A stretch of 64,000 nt of DNA from Bettongia penicillata ogilbyi (Eukaryota > Chordata > Mammalia > Diprotodontia > Potoroidae), in contig JAJHZJ010000531.1 in NCBI GenBank assembly GCA_023548195.1, positions 9,411,900 through 9,475,899 of the forward strand. Direction: 5' to 3'. Positions within the stretch are counted from its first letter, which is position 1. Every line of letters starts with the position of its first letter. Positions 10,736 to 22,427 of this stretch are shown here, piece by piece. The notes under the pieces are model-generated. The model had not been told where the DNA came from and did not search any database. It worked only from the letters and a program-made list of their open reading frames with translations. The translations under genes were made by a program, and so were the position numbers.

Positions 10736-12200
10736 TCCTTTCCTTTTTCTTTTTTTCCTTCCCTTTCTGAGGTCTAGTAATTAGTTTCTAAGTACCATTT
10801 GCAATTCTTATTGTATTGGGAATTTTAAAATGGTTATTTATTCAGGTATACTAAAATACGAAAACAAAATCTGTGATTGCATTGATTTGAGTGCCTCTTC
10901 TAGCCATGCCAATGATGACACATGCATGTCTCTCTTATGTTCTGCATTACTCTGCTTTTCAATCTCCCCAGCAAATTTAACTGGATACTATTAGTTAAAT
11001 ACTTATTGGCTAGACACATTGTTTCTGAGAGATTCTGCTGTTTTGGAGATTTGCTCTGCTGTGTGTGTCTCTGAAAGCCTCTCTCTGGCTTCAGCCACTG
11101 GCTCACTCTCATCCTAGGTTATCTCTTACTCAAGAGAAGGGTAGACACAGTCATAGTGTTTTAACCTAAATATTATCATAGTTTAAAATTTTGACAGTTT
11201 TTTTAAAGGCAGAAACCCTCGATTTGGATCTATACAAACCTTTCTTTCAGATCTTAATTTCTTGTTCCCTTCAGAGACTTGGCTAAGTCTCTCATCCTCA
11301 ACCCACACACCAAGTTCTTGAAAATATAGAGCAGGGCTTTCACCACTGATTAATATATCCCTGCTTAATCTTTTCTTTCTACAGTTCTTTTTGTCTTGTT
11401 GCCCTTTGCCAGAGGTTTCCTCTTACCTTAGTGTGAACATTCTACACACCTTCCCCTTCTTAATCTACAAAGGCAGAAAAACAAAGCAGGCAGTGATCCT
11501 TTACCATCAAAATAGCAAATAGTTAGAGAATGGGGTGGAGCCCCCAGTTTTAAAAACTTAAGCTTCTTTTGTTCTCCCAAGTCAATGAATGAGCAGGGCA
11601 AAGGTCCAGAAACAAAGCGAAGCCCGATGGTCAATTACGTTTTCTTTTATCTTCTTAGCTCTAATGACTTTCTCTCTCTTTATCTTTCAGATGCACCCAG
11701 TCAAAACTCGAGATATTTTGGGGCACACCCTTACATTCCCAAATAAAAACGAAAGCAATTACTTCTCAAGGAACTACCTTTTTAATCTCTATTTTTAGGA
11801 ACTCCTATATCACAGCCCCCTTCCTCCATCCTTCTCTCTCAAAACTGTCATGCTGACAAGAGTGGTCTCTAAGTCTCTCACATTATCTTCAATTTTATTG
11901 GTAAACATGGGTAAAAGCATGATTGCTTTGAAGTTATAAAAATGTCTCTGATTTCAATCTTCTTATAGCTTCCATTTTGTTAGAGCAGAGTTAGTCTATA
12001 AAACTCGCGTTTGGGTCACTTTAATATTAGTTGAACTTTATCTTTGCATACCATTCAAGGAACTGTCACAGCAAAGAAAAAAATTCTACAGAACATTTAG
12101 CTGTATTTCCCATACATTTAATTCCCAGTATATAAACACAAATCCAATACTGCCTCTTCAAATATATGACCACAGTTCATTTGAAAGGAAATATAGGAGG
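10736..12200. other. Unique sequence with one strong acceptor-like site
   Basis: No repeat recognised over about 1.4 kb. A long pyrimidine tract ends in TATCTTTCAG at 11690 and is followed by 36 open codons to 11798. I do not recognise the peptide and call no gene. Confidence 0.4.
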
Positions 12201-12206
12201 ATATTT

Positions 12207-12252
12207 ATCAGTCAGTCAGTCAGCAAGTATTTATTGAGTGCCAAGTGTGTAT
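12207..12252 (-). mobile_element. L2/MIR-type 3' tail
   Basis: TCAGTCAGTCAGTCAGCAAG followed by TATTTATTGAGTGCCAAG is the antisense of the L2/MIR-family 3' end. The copy stops at the CA microsatellite. Confidence 0.75.
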
Positions 12253-12345
12253 ACACACACACACACACACACGCACACAAACACATATCTCTGAACATAT
12301 ATATCACTGAACTATATGCGTGTGTATTTATATACACACATATAT
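12253..12345. repeat. CA/TA microsatellite
   Basis: CA run at 12253-12292 with interruptions, followed by ATATATCACTGAAC and TATATACACACA repeats. Confidence 0.9.
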
Positions 12346-12635
12346 CACTGAAGTAGGTGCTTGTAAATGTGGGATTTGTATGTTGTTAAATATGCCAGAA
12401 TGGTACTTAGAAATCCTGGCCGATACCTCTACAATAAGGAAGATACTGTTTTCACCAAAAATTGTTCTAATGGGAGCAAAGTCTTTTAGCACCTCATTAA
12501 TTATAGGTACCTGGGATAGCTTTTGTTGGAGGGACCCAAGGTCTTGTTAAATTTTATTTGTCAAAAGTAACTCAGACTATTCATTGGAAAATCAAAAATT
12601 GAAACTGAAGCTTACATTGAAGTCTTATGAGAAGC
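12346..12635. other. Unique sequence
   Basis: Nothing recognised. The plus frame at 12320-12550 begins in the microsatellite and has no known motif. Confidence 0.4.
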
Positions 12636-12639
12636 CAGG

Positions 12640-12855
12640 ATTCATTGGAAAAACCTTGCTGTTGGGAAAGATTGAATGCAAAAAAAGAAAATGGAATGAC
12701 AGAGAATGCGATTAATGGATGTGTCATGGAAACAACAAACATGAACTTGGATAGACTTTGAGAGATAGTAGAGGATAGAAGGACCTGGAATGGATAGAAG
12801 CGTCCATGATATCATGGAGAGTTGGACATGATTCAATGGCTGAACATTGACAATT
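12640..12855 (+). mobile_element. RTE (BovB-like) LINE 3' end
   Basis: Readable in shifted frames: EKTLLLGKIE, then a basic segment, then the MNLDRL, EIVEDR and W blocks. This corresponds to the last part of RTE/BovB ORF2 (LGKIEG-RRRGR-RW-DG-MDM-L--LRELV-DR-AW). It is followed by the GAGAGTTGGACATGATTCAA stretch typical of the 3' tail. Frameshifts make it inactive. Confidence 0.75.
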
Positions 12856-13340
12856 CTTGGATTACAATTTATTGTCACCCTTCCCCCTAGAGTGATGTGA
12901 TATTTGCCTGTTCATAGGTAATTCTCATAATTTTTTTTTTTCTGAAATGTAGATCTCTGGAAGAATTGCAATTGTACCTTTAAAAACATTAGCATCTTAT
13001 TCCTGCTTCCTTCTAGTGTGGGAAAATCATTTAAGTTTTCTGAATTTCCATTTTCCCTTTCAGAAAGAATGGTATCAAATGGTTACAGACTTCACCTCAA
13101 AGAGGTGATGTTAGCCTAGTATTGTTTATACTAGGAATATGGATATAATACTAAATATTTTAGAAACAGAGAATGAAATAAAAGAAAAAACAGAGAACAG
13201 ATAACACCATATGTCAAATTCTTCCTTTCTCTTTCTGCAGTTTTCTATCATTTACTCCATCCTCTATTTTTTTCTAATCTAAATCTTTTGTGTTTGTTTC
13301 CCTCCAATTTCTAGGTTACCCAATGTAAAACAAATAGGGT
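12856..13340. other. Unique sequence
   Basis: AT-rich DNA with no recognised feature. Confidence 0.45.
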
Positions 13341-13344
13341 AGGA

Positions 13345-13632
13345 AAAAGGACATGAATTTAATTAGTACCTACTGTGTGCTTAACACTTCATATATACTA
13401 TCTTCTCTTACGCCCATGATAAGGCTGGGTGTTAGGTACTAATCTTATCTCTATTTTATATTGAAGAACAAAGATTAAATTACTTGCTCAGTCACATAGC
13501 TAAGAAAGTGTCTGAGATCAGATGTATCTCTTCTCGACTCACAGTGCTTCACAAAGTGCCTGACACATAGTAGGCATTTAATAAATGTTGACTTATTGAT
13601 CACATGCCCAGAGTTCTAACTACTGTGCCACC
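13345..13632 (+). mobile_element. MIR SINE interrupted by a second MIR/L2 3' tail
   Basis: The MIR body at 13345-13540 shows TTAGTACCTACTGTGTGCTT and a GATTAAATTACTTGCTCAGTC core. The end of the same unit (CAGAGTTCTAACTACTGTGCC) resumes at 13608. Between them, 13545-13602 is a separate MIR/L2 3' end (GTGCCTGACACATAGTAGGC, then ATTTAATAAATGTTGAC). This is a nested insertion. Confidence 0.75.
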
Positions 13633-13885
13633 TAACTTCTTCTGATAGAAATATTCATTTACCTCTCTTTAAGCTATGTAACATAGAAGTCTATTTTGGG
13701 GCAAAGATGGACCTGTGCACATATTCACATGATCACGGAGTCATAAAATTACTGTGATTCTGAAATGTCTATTCCTACTTTTAAAATGTTTGCTTGTTGT
13801 GACAAGTAGTTTACTCTCTTACCCAGTGGGGAAATTAAAATTGCTTTACAATCATCAGCTCTAATAGCTGGGGATTGCCAAAGGC
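13633..13885. other. Unique sequence
   Basis: No feature recognised. Confidence 0.4.
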
Positions 13886-13889
13886 CATA

Positions 13890-14240
13890 TAAAAGTTCCT
13901 CTGTAATATACCCAACAGATAGATATGTAGGTCACTTAAGACTTCCAGTGAGCTGGCAATCACAACTTTCTAAAGAAACTCATTACACTTTTTTATAGTT
14001 CTCTTTGTTAGTAAATCAAGCCAAATCTGTTTCTGCAACTTCCACCTGTTGTTCTCAGTTCTGCCGTCTGTGATCAAGTAGAAATAGTCTAAGAATTTTT
14101 CCACATCATAGTCCTTCAAATCCTTTATGATAATTAGCATTATCCTTCTAAGTCATCTCTTCTCTAATCTAAATATTCTATATTTTGTTATAATTGAATG
14201 AAATATGTAATATTTTGTCCAGATTTAATCTATTTATTGT
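13890..14240 (-). mobile_element. L3/CR1 LINE 3' region
   Basis: Antisense of an L3/CR1 3' region. Landmarks on the plus strand are TTTCTGCAACTTCCACCTGT, TGTTCTCAGTTCTGCC, a CACATCATAGTCCTTCAAAT stretch and AAGTCATCTCTTCTCTAATC. The order matches the antisense of CR1-type elements common in marsupials. Confidence 0.7.
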
Positions 14241-14515
14241 GTTAATGTCTTGAATAAAAACTATGGGTGGAAACTGAACACTCAGCATAGGAAAATTCTT
14301 ACAGTAAATAAATAGACAAGAAGTGACCGTGCTAGAGACAAATCATAAGATAATCCTTGTGCTGTGTACCTTATGACCAGTTGAATCCTCAGGATGAATC
14401 ACAAGTCATACACCATAATTTTAGAATATTCTTCTCTTTAGCAAGCCAAGTGAATTTAACTCTTCCTATTCCATTACTCTGACAAGAGTCTCAACTTGCA
14501 AATATCCATGTATCC
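14241..14515. other. Unique sequence
   Basis: Nothing recognised. Confidence 0.4.
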
Positions 14516-14517
14516 AT

Positions 14518-14566
14518 TACACACACATACATACATGCATACATATACATACATGCATACACACAA
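14518..14566. repeat. CATA/CATG microsatellite
   Basis: ACACACATACATACATGCAT-type tetranucleotide repeat. It accounts for the His/Tyr/Thr frame here. Confidence 0.9.
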
Positions 14567-14581
14567 AGGTAGCTATGAGTG

Positions 14582-14848
14582 GCATTTATTAGAAGCCTAC
14601 AATGCGTTGAATTCTTGTTGCACCAGTCTGAATGGGAACAGGTATGAAATTCTCCAACCGTGCCCTTATTCCCCTGGCAGAGCAGGAACTACACATATGT
14701 AACTACACATATGTCTTAACTCCTGAAGTAAATGTAAAGTACAACAAATGTTTACATTCCCACCAAGGTCAGAACACTGTTGCAGGCACTAGATAAGATA
14801 ACAGTTTAAACAAAAGATAGTCCCTACCCTCAAGAAGCTACTCTTGCC
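14582..14848 (-). mobile_element. L2 3' end, split
   Basis: 14582-14605 (GGCATTTATTAGAAGCCTAC) and 14778-14845 (AGGCACTAGATAAG, then AAAGATAGTCCCTACCCTCA and AGAAGC) together match the antisense L2 3' end. About 170 unrelated bases separate them, including a 14-bp tandem duplication (AACTACACATATGT) at 14685-14712. Confidence 0.6.
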
Positions 14849-14849
14849 T

Positions 14850-15232
14850 GAGTATTTGACAGAGTTAAGTGGGAAAAAATGAATATCTGTAACAATTCTG
14901 GGAAATTCCCTGCCCCTTTCCAGCAGAAAATCTTCCTGCTCTAAGGTCATACCATCTGTGGGAGTCAAAGTAGAGACTGCTTTCTTTAAGGAAGAAACAT
15001 AAAAGCCAGCTAAAGTCAAGAATACAGAAATATTTGTGTGAAAACAAAGAAGTCACTGACAAAGTCACATGCGTTTCATGAAATTTGTCATACAGACTAT
15101 ATTTCACCAACTCAGTCTTCTATGATCATCGTCTCTAATAATCACCTCTACAGGGAATCGTCAAGGAAAAAACTCCATCAACTGGTCTGGATTGGCAGTT
15201 ACTCTCCAATTCAAAAGAATTGACTGGGACAA
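14850..15232. other. Unique sequence
   Basis: Several short overlapping open frames on both strands and no recognised motif. Confidence 0.4.
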
Positions 15233-15234
15233 GT

Positions 15235-15305
15235 AATAACTCAAGTGATTTGTTTGGGGTCGTAGGTGAACCCAGGTCTACCTGACTGAGTCTCTGACAT
15301 GCTAG
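15235..15305 (+). mobile_element. MIR fragment
   Basis: AGTGATTTGTTTGGGGTCGTAGGTGAACCCAGGTCTACCTGACTGAG (in part) matches the MIR core 3' segment. Confidence 0.6.
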
Positions 15306-15800
15306 GCTGCATCTACTCTTCTTCAAAATCATCTTTTAGGTTTTGCTTCATTTTCTTTTTACAACTTCATCTAAGCAGAAAAACTGATGAAAAAGAAATC
15401 ATGTTATATTAACACCATTTGATGTACTTAAAGAAAATAAAATTTAAGTTAAAAAAATAAAGTCTGAAACATTTTTAATTAAAAAAATGCTGTTATTCCA
15501 GGAGTATGACAATAAAAGGAACTGATTAAGGTGCAGAAAGCATGAAAGGAAAAAGAATTATTGGACTCACAAATTCTTGATGTCTGAATACAGTGAAAGA
15601 AAAAAATGATAAAAAATATTCTGAAAATTTCAAGTTTTGTCTTCTAAATGTAGAGCAATAAGCTCTAAGAACAGAGAAATATGAACTAATTATGGATATT
15701 TCTATTTTACAGTCTAAACCATGTAATGGAACATCCTACTTCCTTTTGTCTTTTGATGTTTTTAACAGTAAGGTTTGACAAAAAAACATCATGTAAGTTT
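15306..15800. other. Unique AT-rich sequence
   Basis: Nothing recognised. Confidence 0.45.
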
Positions 15801-15804
15801 GTAG

Positions 15805-15935
15805 GATTTAGAGATGAAAGGGGCCTTAGAAATAATTTATTCTAAAATTCTCATTTTAGCAAAGAAGTTGAGGGGCAAGGTAAAGTGATTTTCCTGAGAT
15901 TACAAAAGTAAACATAACTATAATCGAAATCAATT
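15805..15935 (+). mobile_element. MIR3-like SINE fragment
   Basis: AAAGGGGCCTTAGAAATAAT, then TCTCATTTTAGCAAAGAAGTTGAGG (in part) and AAGTGATTTTCCTGAGATTA, corresponding to the 'record-style' core of MIR3-type SINEs. Confidence 0.6.
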
Positions 15936-17495
15936 TGTTGAGTTTGTATCTGGTTAGCGATTCCTCTCTTCTAGAGAGGGTATGCATAGATTGTGGATCT
16001 ATCTGAATGTTGGGTTTTTTTGTTTTTTTTTTTTTTTACATTTGTTGAGACAACTGATGAATACAGGCTACTCATATGGCTAAACACTGAAATGGACTTT
16101 ATGTGGTTTGTGACATGACTGAGTTCTCAACCTTGAAGGGAGCCTGATATTTGCATTGAAGGATATAAAAATGGTTGCAGGTTATTAGCTGTGCTTTTAA
16201 AATAACTTCCTTCTTCCCTGTTCTGGACCCACTCAGCCTTTTTAAAAAGTGTTAGTGAATAGCGTATGTTCTTACTTTCTTTTCTCTTTCTTTAATTGTT
16301 TAAAAATTGTTGAGGAGAGCTTTCCTTTTCTCTAAGCCAATAAATAAAGGAAATAGTTATCAGTAGACTTTCCCCCTTTTTCTAAGACAACAAGAGTAAA
16401 TGAATAGTCTTATTATGGAAATATAATTGTGGAAATCATCATTTGGAATTCTGTTTATTTGTTAAAACTTGTTCAAATAAATATTTGCAGAAAAGTGAGA
16501 TTGATAGATTTTCTAAATCTAAATATTCTATCACACTCCAAGTAAGTTACATAATATCGTGCTAACTAGGTGAAAACAATCAATCTCAAACCCAGGATTT
16601 AGTTTCATTAACCAATCAAGCGTAGGCTCTAGATGAAGATCAGAAAGTTCTTGGAACTGCAGTGACATTACACAGAAATGGTGTTCCAACACACTAAGGA
16701 AATTTCTTTACACTATAGGGATTAGCTATAAATTTTCAAGCTAATTAAGACAAGTCTTTATAGAGATGGGAACATACATAGCATTCCAGGAAAAGCTTCT
16801 AAGTGGAATTATGGAAGATGGGTATAGAAAAGACCTGGTCTTCAGCCTTGGTCTAGATTCCCTTCTTGTCCTAACTATTGACTAAAGGATAACTGCAAGA
16901 GCTTCAAAGAGTCCATAGAACTTCCCATCTTCCCATTAGTATCCTACCCTCCTTCCTGGATCAACTGATAATGATATCTTCCCTGGAAAAAGGGTGAATG
17001 TCTCCACAAGGAGACCAACAGAGAAATGACACTGTGCTCAAAGAAACCTCTTGTCCACAGTATGAATGGGAGAAATGGACTTCCAACAACCAGGAGCTAT
17101 GAGTTATCTTTTATTTCATGTGTTTTCTAAATCATTACAGGTTTTTGGATATGTTTTAGAACCACTAAATACTTCCATTCTAGAAGCTATTTAGATAAAG
17201 TATTTTTACAGGAAAATATACTATTGCGGGCTTGAGCCAATGGCATTAAAGAATCACCTTGTGAATCCCTATGGGTAACCCAATACCTTAGAAGGGGAGG
17301 TATAGCATTGATCTAGGGCTGTAGATTCCTCTGTGAGAGTGGGAATTGGAATAAAGATCCTCAGAGTTGAACTGCAGTCCACTATTTGCACCTGACATTT
17401 TGGAGAGCTCAATCTGAAAGTCCTGTAGAATTTTAAGCCCAATTATGTTCCTGAAACATATCATTACCTACTCCCCATTCCTTTTACCTATTTTT
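15936..17495. other. Unique sequence
   Basis: About 1.5 kb with no repeat recognised, apart from a T-run near 16016-16038. No coding signal. Confidence 0.45.
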
Positions 17496-17499
17496 TCTT

Positions 17500-17745
17500 T
17501 TATGATTGAGAAAATTTCCATCCTACCAGTCAATTAAGCTTACAACAAAATTGGTTTCCATGAAAATCTTCATGTTCTCACTTTACATTTTGCCAGGTCC
17601 TGTGGATTCTACTTTCATCACATCCCTTGCATATACTGTTTTCTTTATTCTGACACTGTCACCCCATTGATCGAGGTCCTCATCACCACATACCTAGATT
17701 ATTTCAATTAGCCTTCTGGTTGATCTCCTTTCCACAAATCTTTTA
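17500..17745 (+). mobile_element. L2 LINE fragment
   Basis: Landmarks are CCTCATCACCACATACCTAG, ATTATTTCAATTAGCCTTCT and GGTTGATCTCCTTTCCAC, matching the L2 segment (CTGGACTATTGCAATAGCCT type) in sense orientation. Confidence 0.65.
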
Positions 17746-18550
17746 GTGGGATTCCATCTTCTATTATTTATGCAAAAATTTATGTGATATTATAATTAAT
17801 TATTCTTTTCATGTTTGATGGGATATATTTGTAAATACTTTAGATTTTGGTGTTTTCCTTTGAGAGTTCATTTTTGTCTCATTCAATTTATTTTTTGTGA
17901 GCCAGGTTATTTAAATTGTCTACTTCTTATTCTGTTAAGCTGTTTTTTTATATTTCTGTAAATATTCATTCCATTTAAATTGTAAATATTTTTGATATGT
18001 AGTTGGGCAAAATAATGTCGAATAATTTCTATTTCCTCTTAATATATTGTGACTTCTCTTTTTTATTTTATTTTTTGATATTGGTAATTTCATTTTATTC
18101 TTTCTAAATTAACTAGTTGAGTTTCATTTTTTAAAATAGGACATCTTTTATTTACTAATTCAAAAGATTTTTTGCTTTAAATTTTTGCTTTGCTCTCCAG
18201 TATTTCAATTGTGATTTTGTTTTTGCTTTTATCTTCTACTTTTCTAGGTTTTTAGTCACCTACTTCCTTCTGTTCTTTTACTAATTAAAGTGTTTGCAGA
18301 TAGTTTTTTGATAAGTATCTTTTGGGTTCCCTTTGATGAATCTGCACATATTATATCAGTGTTCTAATTATTTTTAAGACAATTGTCTACTCTTTCTGTC
18401 TCTTCACCAAAATGTTTACTTCAATTATTCCCTTCTCCCATTTGCACTCCCTTTTATCATCCCCCTCACCTCACTTGTGCCCTTCTCCCCAACTTTCCTG
18501 TAGTATAAGATAGATTTTCATAAAATTCTCTCCCTCTCTTCTCTCCCCTC
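17746..18550 (-). mobile_element. L1-related internal and 3' UTR sequence
   Basis: 18420-18540 closely matches, in antisense, the purine-rich L1/HAL1 3' UTR block at 740-840 and 39055-39200 (shared TTTCCTGTAGTATAAGATAG). The T-rich 17746-18400 part resembles antisense L1 body. The family assignment of that part is by resemblance only. Confidence 0.5.
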
Positions 18551-18580
18551 TTCTGAAAAAGGTACGCAATGTGATATAGG

Positions 18581-19260
18581 TGTAATATTAATTTAATGTT
18601 AATGAGACTTAAAGATTTTCCTTCACCCATTAAGAGACCTCAGGTGAAGTCCAGTAAAGGAAGTTTGATTTGTAGGAAGGTCCACACCTTTGTTTAATTA
18701 TTAATGAGCCAGTGGTTCAGGGGGATTGTGATGCCCTCTAGCTCTACAAAGTGTGTGTGTGTGTGTGTGTGTATACATACATATCTATCTATCTATATCT
18801 ATTTATATATATACATATAGACATAGATAAATAGATAGATAGATATATACATACACATACAATGAGATGAGGTTTTGCTTTGGGAGCTAACTCTTGGAGG
18901 AAGGTGCATGGGCCAGATGAGACTCAGGTAGCCATTAAGGAGCCCCTCTCCCTCTCCCCTTTCTTTCCATCCCCTGACTTTGAAAACCATGATGTTAGTG
19001 CTTCTCTCTCTAATTATGTATGTATGTAATGGTCAGACAGTTGGAACTGTCTATTGATCTGTGATGTATGTATTGCTTATGGTCAGAGAGTTGGAAGCCC
19101 TGTCTGTCGGTCTTTATTTTTCTGCTTGTTCTTTCTCTTTTGGTATATGTGATTAAAGGAGATTGTTGACCCTGCAAAAGTTACTTTCCTTTTGGAAAAG
19201 CAGATCTAAAGACCTGTACTAACAGGCTATCCTGGGCATGTAAGGTGCTAGCTGTTAACA
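18581..19260 (+). mobile_element. Solo LTR-like element, copy 1
   Basis: Homologous along its length to 41181-41707 in the same orientation. The shared order is a 5' TGTGAT/TGTAAT region, CCCATTAA-rich U3, GCCAGATGAGACTC, CCCCTGACTTTGAAAACC, two CAGACAG/CTGTCTG stem-loops, an ATTAAA signal (19152-19157) and an end in TTAACA. TG..CA ends, a promoter-like region and a poly(A) signal suggest a retroviral LTR. No internal viral genes flank it and no clean target duplication is visible. The TATA-box region has been replaced by a microsatellite. Confidence 0.65.
18750..18860. repeat. GT / TATC microsatellite inside LTR copy 1
   Basis: A GT run (about 18750-18772) passes into ATACATAC, then TATC/TATA repeats, then ATAGATAG, ending near 18860. 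In the sister LTR the matching place carries AATGTATAAATACTC. Confidence 0.85.
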
Positions 19261-19261
19261 A

Positions 19262-22200
19262 TATGCTATACATGTGATATTATGTAAAACATACTGCCAT
19301 ATTAGTCACAGTTGTGAAAGAAAAAAGATCAAAAGGAAAAATAAACACAAAATATAGAAATAAATTCTAAAAAATATGCTTTGATCTGCATTCAGAGTCC
19401 ATCAGATCTTTATCTAATGTGGATAGTGTTTTTTTTCATGAGTCCTTTTTCTTGTCTTGGATTATGATGTTGCTAAGAAGAGCTGAGTCATTCATAGCTG
19501 ATCAGTGCATAATATTCTGTTACTGTGTACAAAATTTTACTACTCAGTTTTACTCATTTCACTTTTCATCAGTTCACACAAATTTTTCCCAATTTTTCTC
19601 CCCTGAAATCTGCCTTCTTATCACTTGTTATTGCACAATAACATTCTATTACATTCACATACTGCAGTTTATTTAATCATTCCACAACTGATCGACATTC
19701 TCTCAGTTCAGAATATTTTGCCAACATGAAAATGGCTGCCATAAACATTTTTGCACATGTAGGCCCTTTTCCCTTTTTTATCATCTCTTTCAGATATAGA
19801 CCTAGTATTGTATTACTGTAGTGGCATTGCTGGATCAAAAGATATGCACATTTTAATAACCCTTTGGCCATATTGGTCTCCAAATTGGTCTCCAAAATGA
19901 TTGGATCAGTTCCCAACTACACCAACGGTACCTTAGTATTCAATTTTCCTACATTCTCTCCAATATTTATCATTTTCCTTTTTTGTCATATCAGTCAATC
20001 TGATATGTGTAAGATGGTATGTCAAAGTTGTTTTCATTTGCATTTTTCTAATCAAAAGTGATTTTGAGAAAGTCTTCATATGCCTATAGATAACTTTGAT
20101 CTCTTCATCTGAAAATGGCCTGTTAATGTTCTTTCACCACTTATCAAATAGAGAGTGGCTTGTATTCTTAAAATTTGGCACAGTTCTCTGTATTTTTGAG
20201 AAATGAGGCCTTCATTAAAGACACTTGCTATAAAGATTATTTCCCAACTTTCTACTTTCCTCTTAGTATTGGTTGCATTGACTTTGTTTCCATAAAAGTC
20301 TTTTAATTTAATTAATCAAAATTTTCTATTTTATGTTGTTTGGTCATGGATTTTTCCCCTCCCCATAGATTTGAAAAGTAGAGTATTTCTTGCTCTTCTA
20401 ATTTGCTTATGGTGTTACCTTTTATGTCTCAATCATGCATTCATTTTGACCTTATCTTGGTATACAGTGTGAGATGTTGGTCTATGCCTGCTTTGTTTCA
20501 TATGTTTTCCCAGGAGTGTTTTTGTCAAATAGTAAGTTCTTTTCCCAAAGACTGGGATATTTGGGTTTATCAAATACTAGGTTGCTATGGTCATTAACTA
20601 TTGCGTCTTCCATATCTAATCGATTCTACTTCTACACGATTCTATTTCTTAGCCAGTATCAGATAGTCTTTATGATTATTGCTTTGTAATACAGTTTGAG
20701 ATCTGGTATTGCTAGACCACCTTCCTTTGTATTTTTTTTCCATTAAATCCTTTGATATTTTTCTTTCATTTTTCCAGATGAATTTTGTTGTTATTTTTTC
20801 TAGCTCTACAAAATAAGTTTTTCATAGTTTGATCAGTATGACACTGAATAAGTAGATTAGGCAGAATTGTTATTTTTATTATATTGGCTTGTCCCAGCCC
20901 TGAGCTATTGATATTTTTTCCAGTTGATTACAACTGACTTTATTTGTGTGGAAAGTGTTCTATAAATGTATTGGTACAATTCCTGCATTTTTCTCCACAG
21001 GTAAACATCCAGGTATTTTACATTGTTTACAGTTATTTTAAATGGATTTCTCTCTACCTTTTGCTACTTGGTCACATAAAGAAGTGCTGATGATTTATGT
21101 GAGTTCATCTTATATTCTACAACTTTGCTAAAATTGTTAATTATTTCAAGTAGTTTTTTAATTGATTCTCTAGGGTTCTCATATTATCTGTGAAGAGTGA
21201 TATTTTTGTTTCTTCATTGCCTATTCTATATTCAATTTTTTTTTGTCATAGAATCATTGACTTCCCCTTGCCCAATTCAAATTTTTAAGGAGTTATTTTC
21301 CTCAATTATTCCTTGTACTTTCTTTTCTCTTTGGCCAATTCTACTTTTTAAGGAGTTGCTTCCTTCAGTGCATTTTTGGGTCTCCTTTTCCATTTGACCA
21401 ACTTTGAACTTCAAGCAGTTTTACAAGTTGTTGACTCTTTTTAAAAAATAACTCTCTTACATTCCTCTCATTTCTTTTCTCCTTTTTCCTCTACCTCTCT
21501 TTTATGATTGCTAAACTCCTTTTTGAGCTCTTCCATGAGTTCTTTCTGGGCTTGAGACAACCTCCTATTTTACTTTAGGGTTTTTCCCTTAGGTTTTTTG
21601 ATATTATTGTCTTTTTCTGAGTTTGTGTCTGGATCTTAACTGTCACAATAATAACTTTTTATTGTCAGGTTCTTTGTATTTTTGCTGTTGTTGCTGATTT
21701 TTGCTCACTCTTTTTTGCCTCTTTCCTTTCTTTTAAATTTGAGCTCTGTTCCAGAGGTGGAAGGGGCACTGCCTCAGGCTTCTTGTGCCAGGGACTATAG
21801 CCCCTGGCTGTTTACCTGGTGCTGCACTGATGCTGCTCTGAGGCCCAGGTGGGATCCTCGTGTCTGGTGCTGTACTGAGAGTGTTGAGAGGGGTGTGGGG
21901 AGGTGGCTGAAGCTGCTGGAGGCCTTAAGCTTCCAGTAGCTTATGTGGTAATAAACTGGAATTGTAGTGGCAGTGTCTGGCATGGTCTGAGGCTGGTGGG
22001 GTGTTTCTGCATTTTCCCGGAGATATGCTGAAATATGTGGAAGTTTGGCTACTCAAGGTTTCCTATTACCAGGGGCTACACTGAAGTTGGAACCTGCCCA
22101 TTTCTCTGGCTACTGAGTCACATGGGAGTTCTTATTTTGGCATTTGTCTGGTGCATCACACTGGGGCGCAGGATCTACCCTACTGAAGCGGGGCTTGCTG

Positions 22201-22424
22201 CTGGCTTGCTGGGATACTTCGTGTTGGACTTTGCTCCCCTCTTACTTCAATGCAACATACTTTTCTTGCTGATTGTCTAAATTTCTTGGGCTCAAAGATC
22301 AACCTGTCTTTTTGCTGGTCCTGCTATTCCCAAATTTATTTTGGGGCTCTATTTTATTGTGGTTTGGGGGGGGAATGTAGGAGGATTATAGTGATTTACT
22401 GCTTACTCTGTCATCTTGACTAAT
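19262..22424 (-). mobile_element. L1 copy C: 5' UTR + ORF1 part joined to ORF2 C-terminal part and 3' UTR
   Basis: The minus-strand 5' end is at about 22424 (GTCAAGATGACAGAGTAAG). The 5' UTR runs to about 21690. ORF1 coiled-coil coding lies at about 21660-21230, Lys/Glu-rich when read on the minus strand. Near 21225 it jumps straight into the ORF2 C-terminal third (about 21220-19420) and a 3' UTR ending at about 19262. The rest of ORF1 and most of ORF2 are missing, about 3 kb by comparison with ordinary L1. Either this is an internally deleted copy or two L1s are fused. The 3' end abuts the LTR end at 19260. Confidence 0.75.
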
Positions 22425-22427
22425 AGA

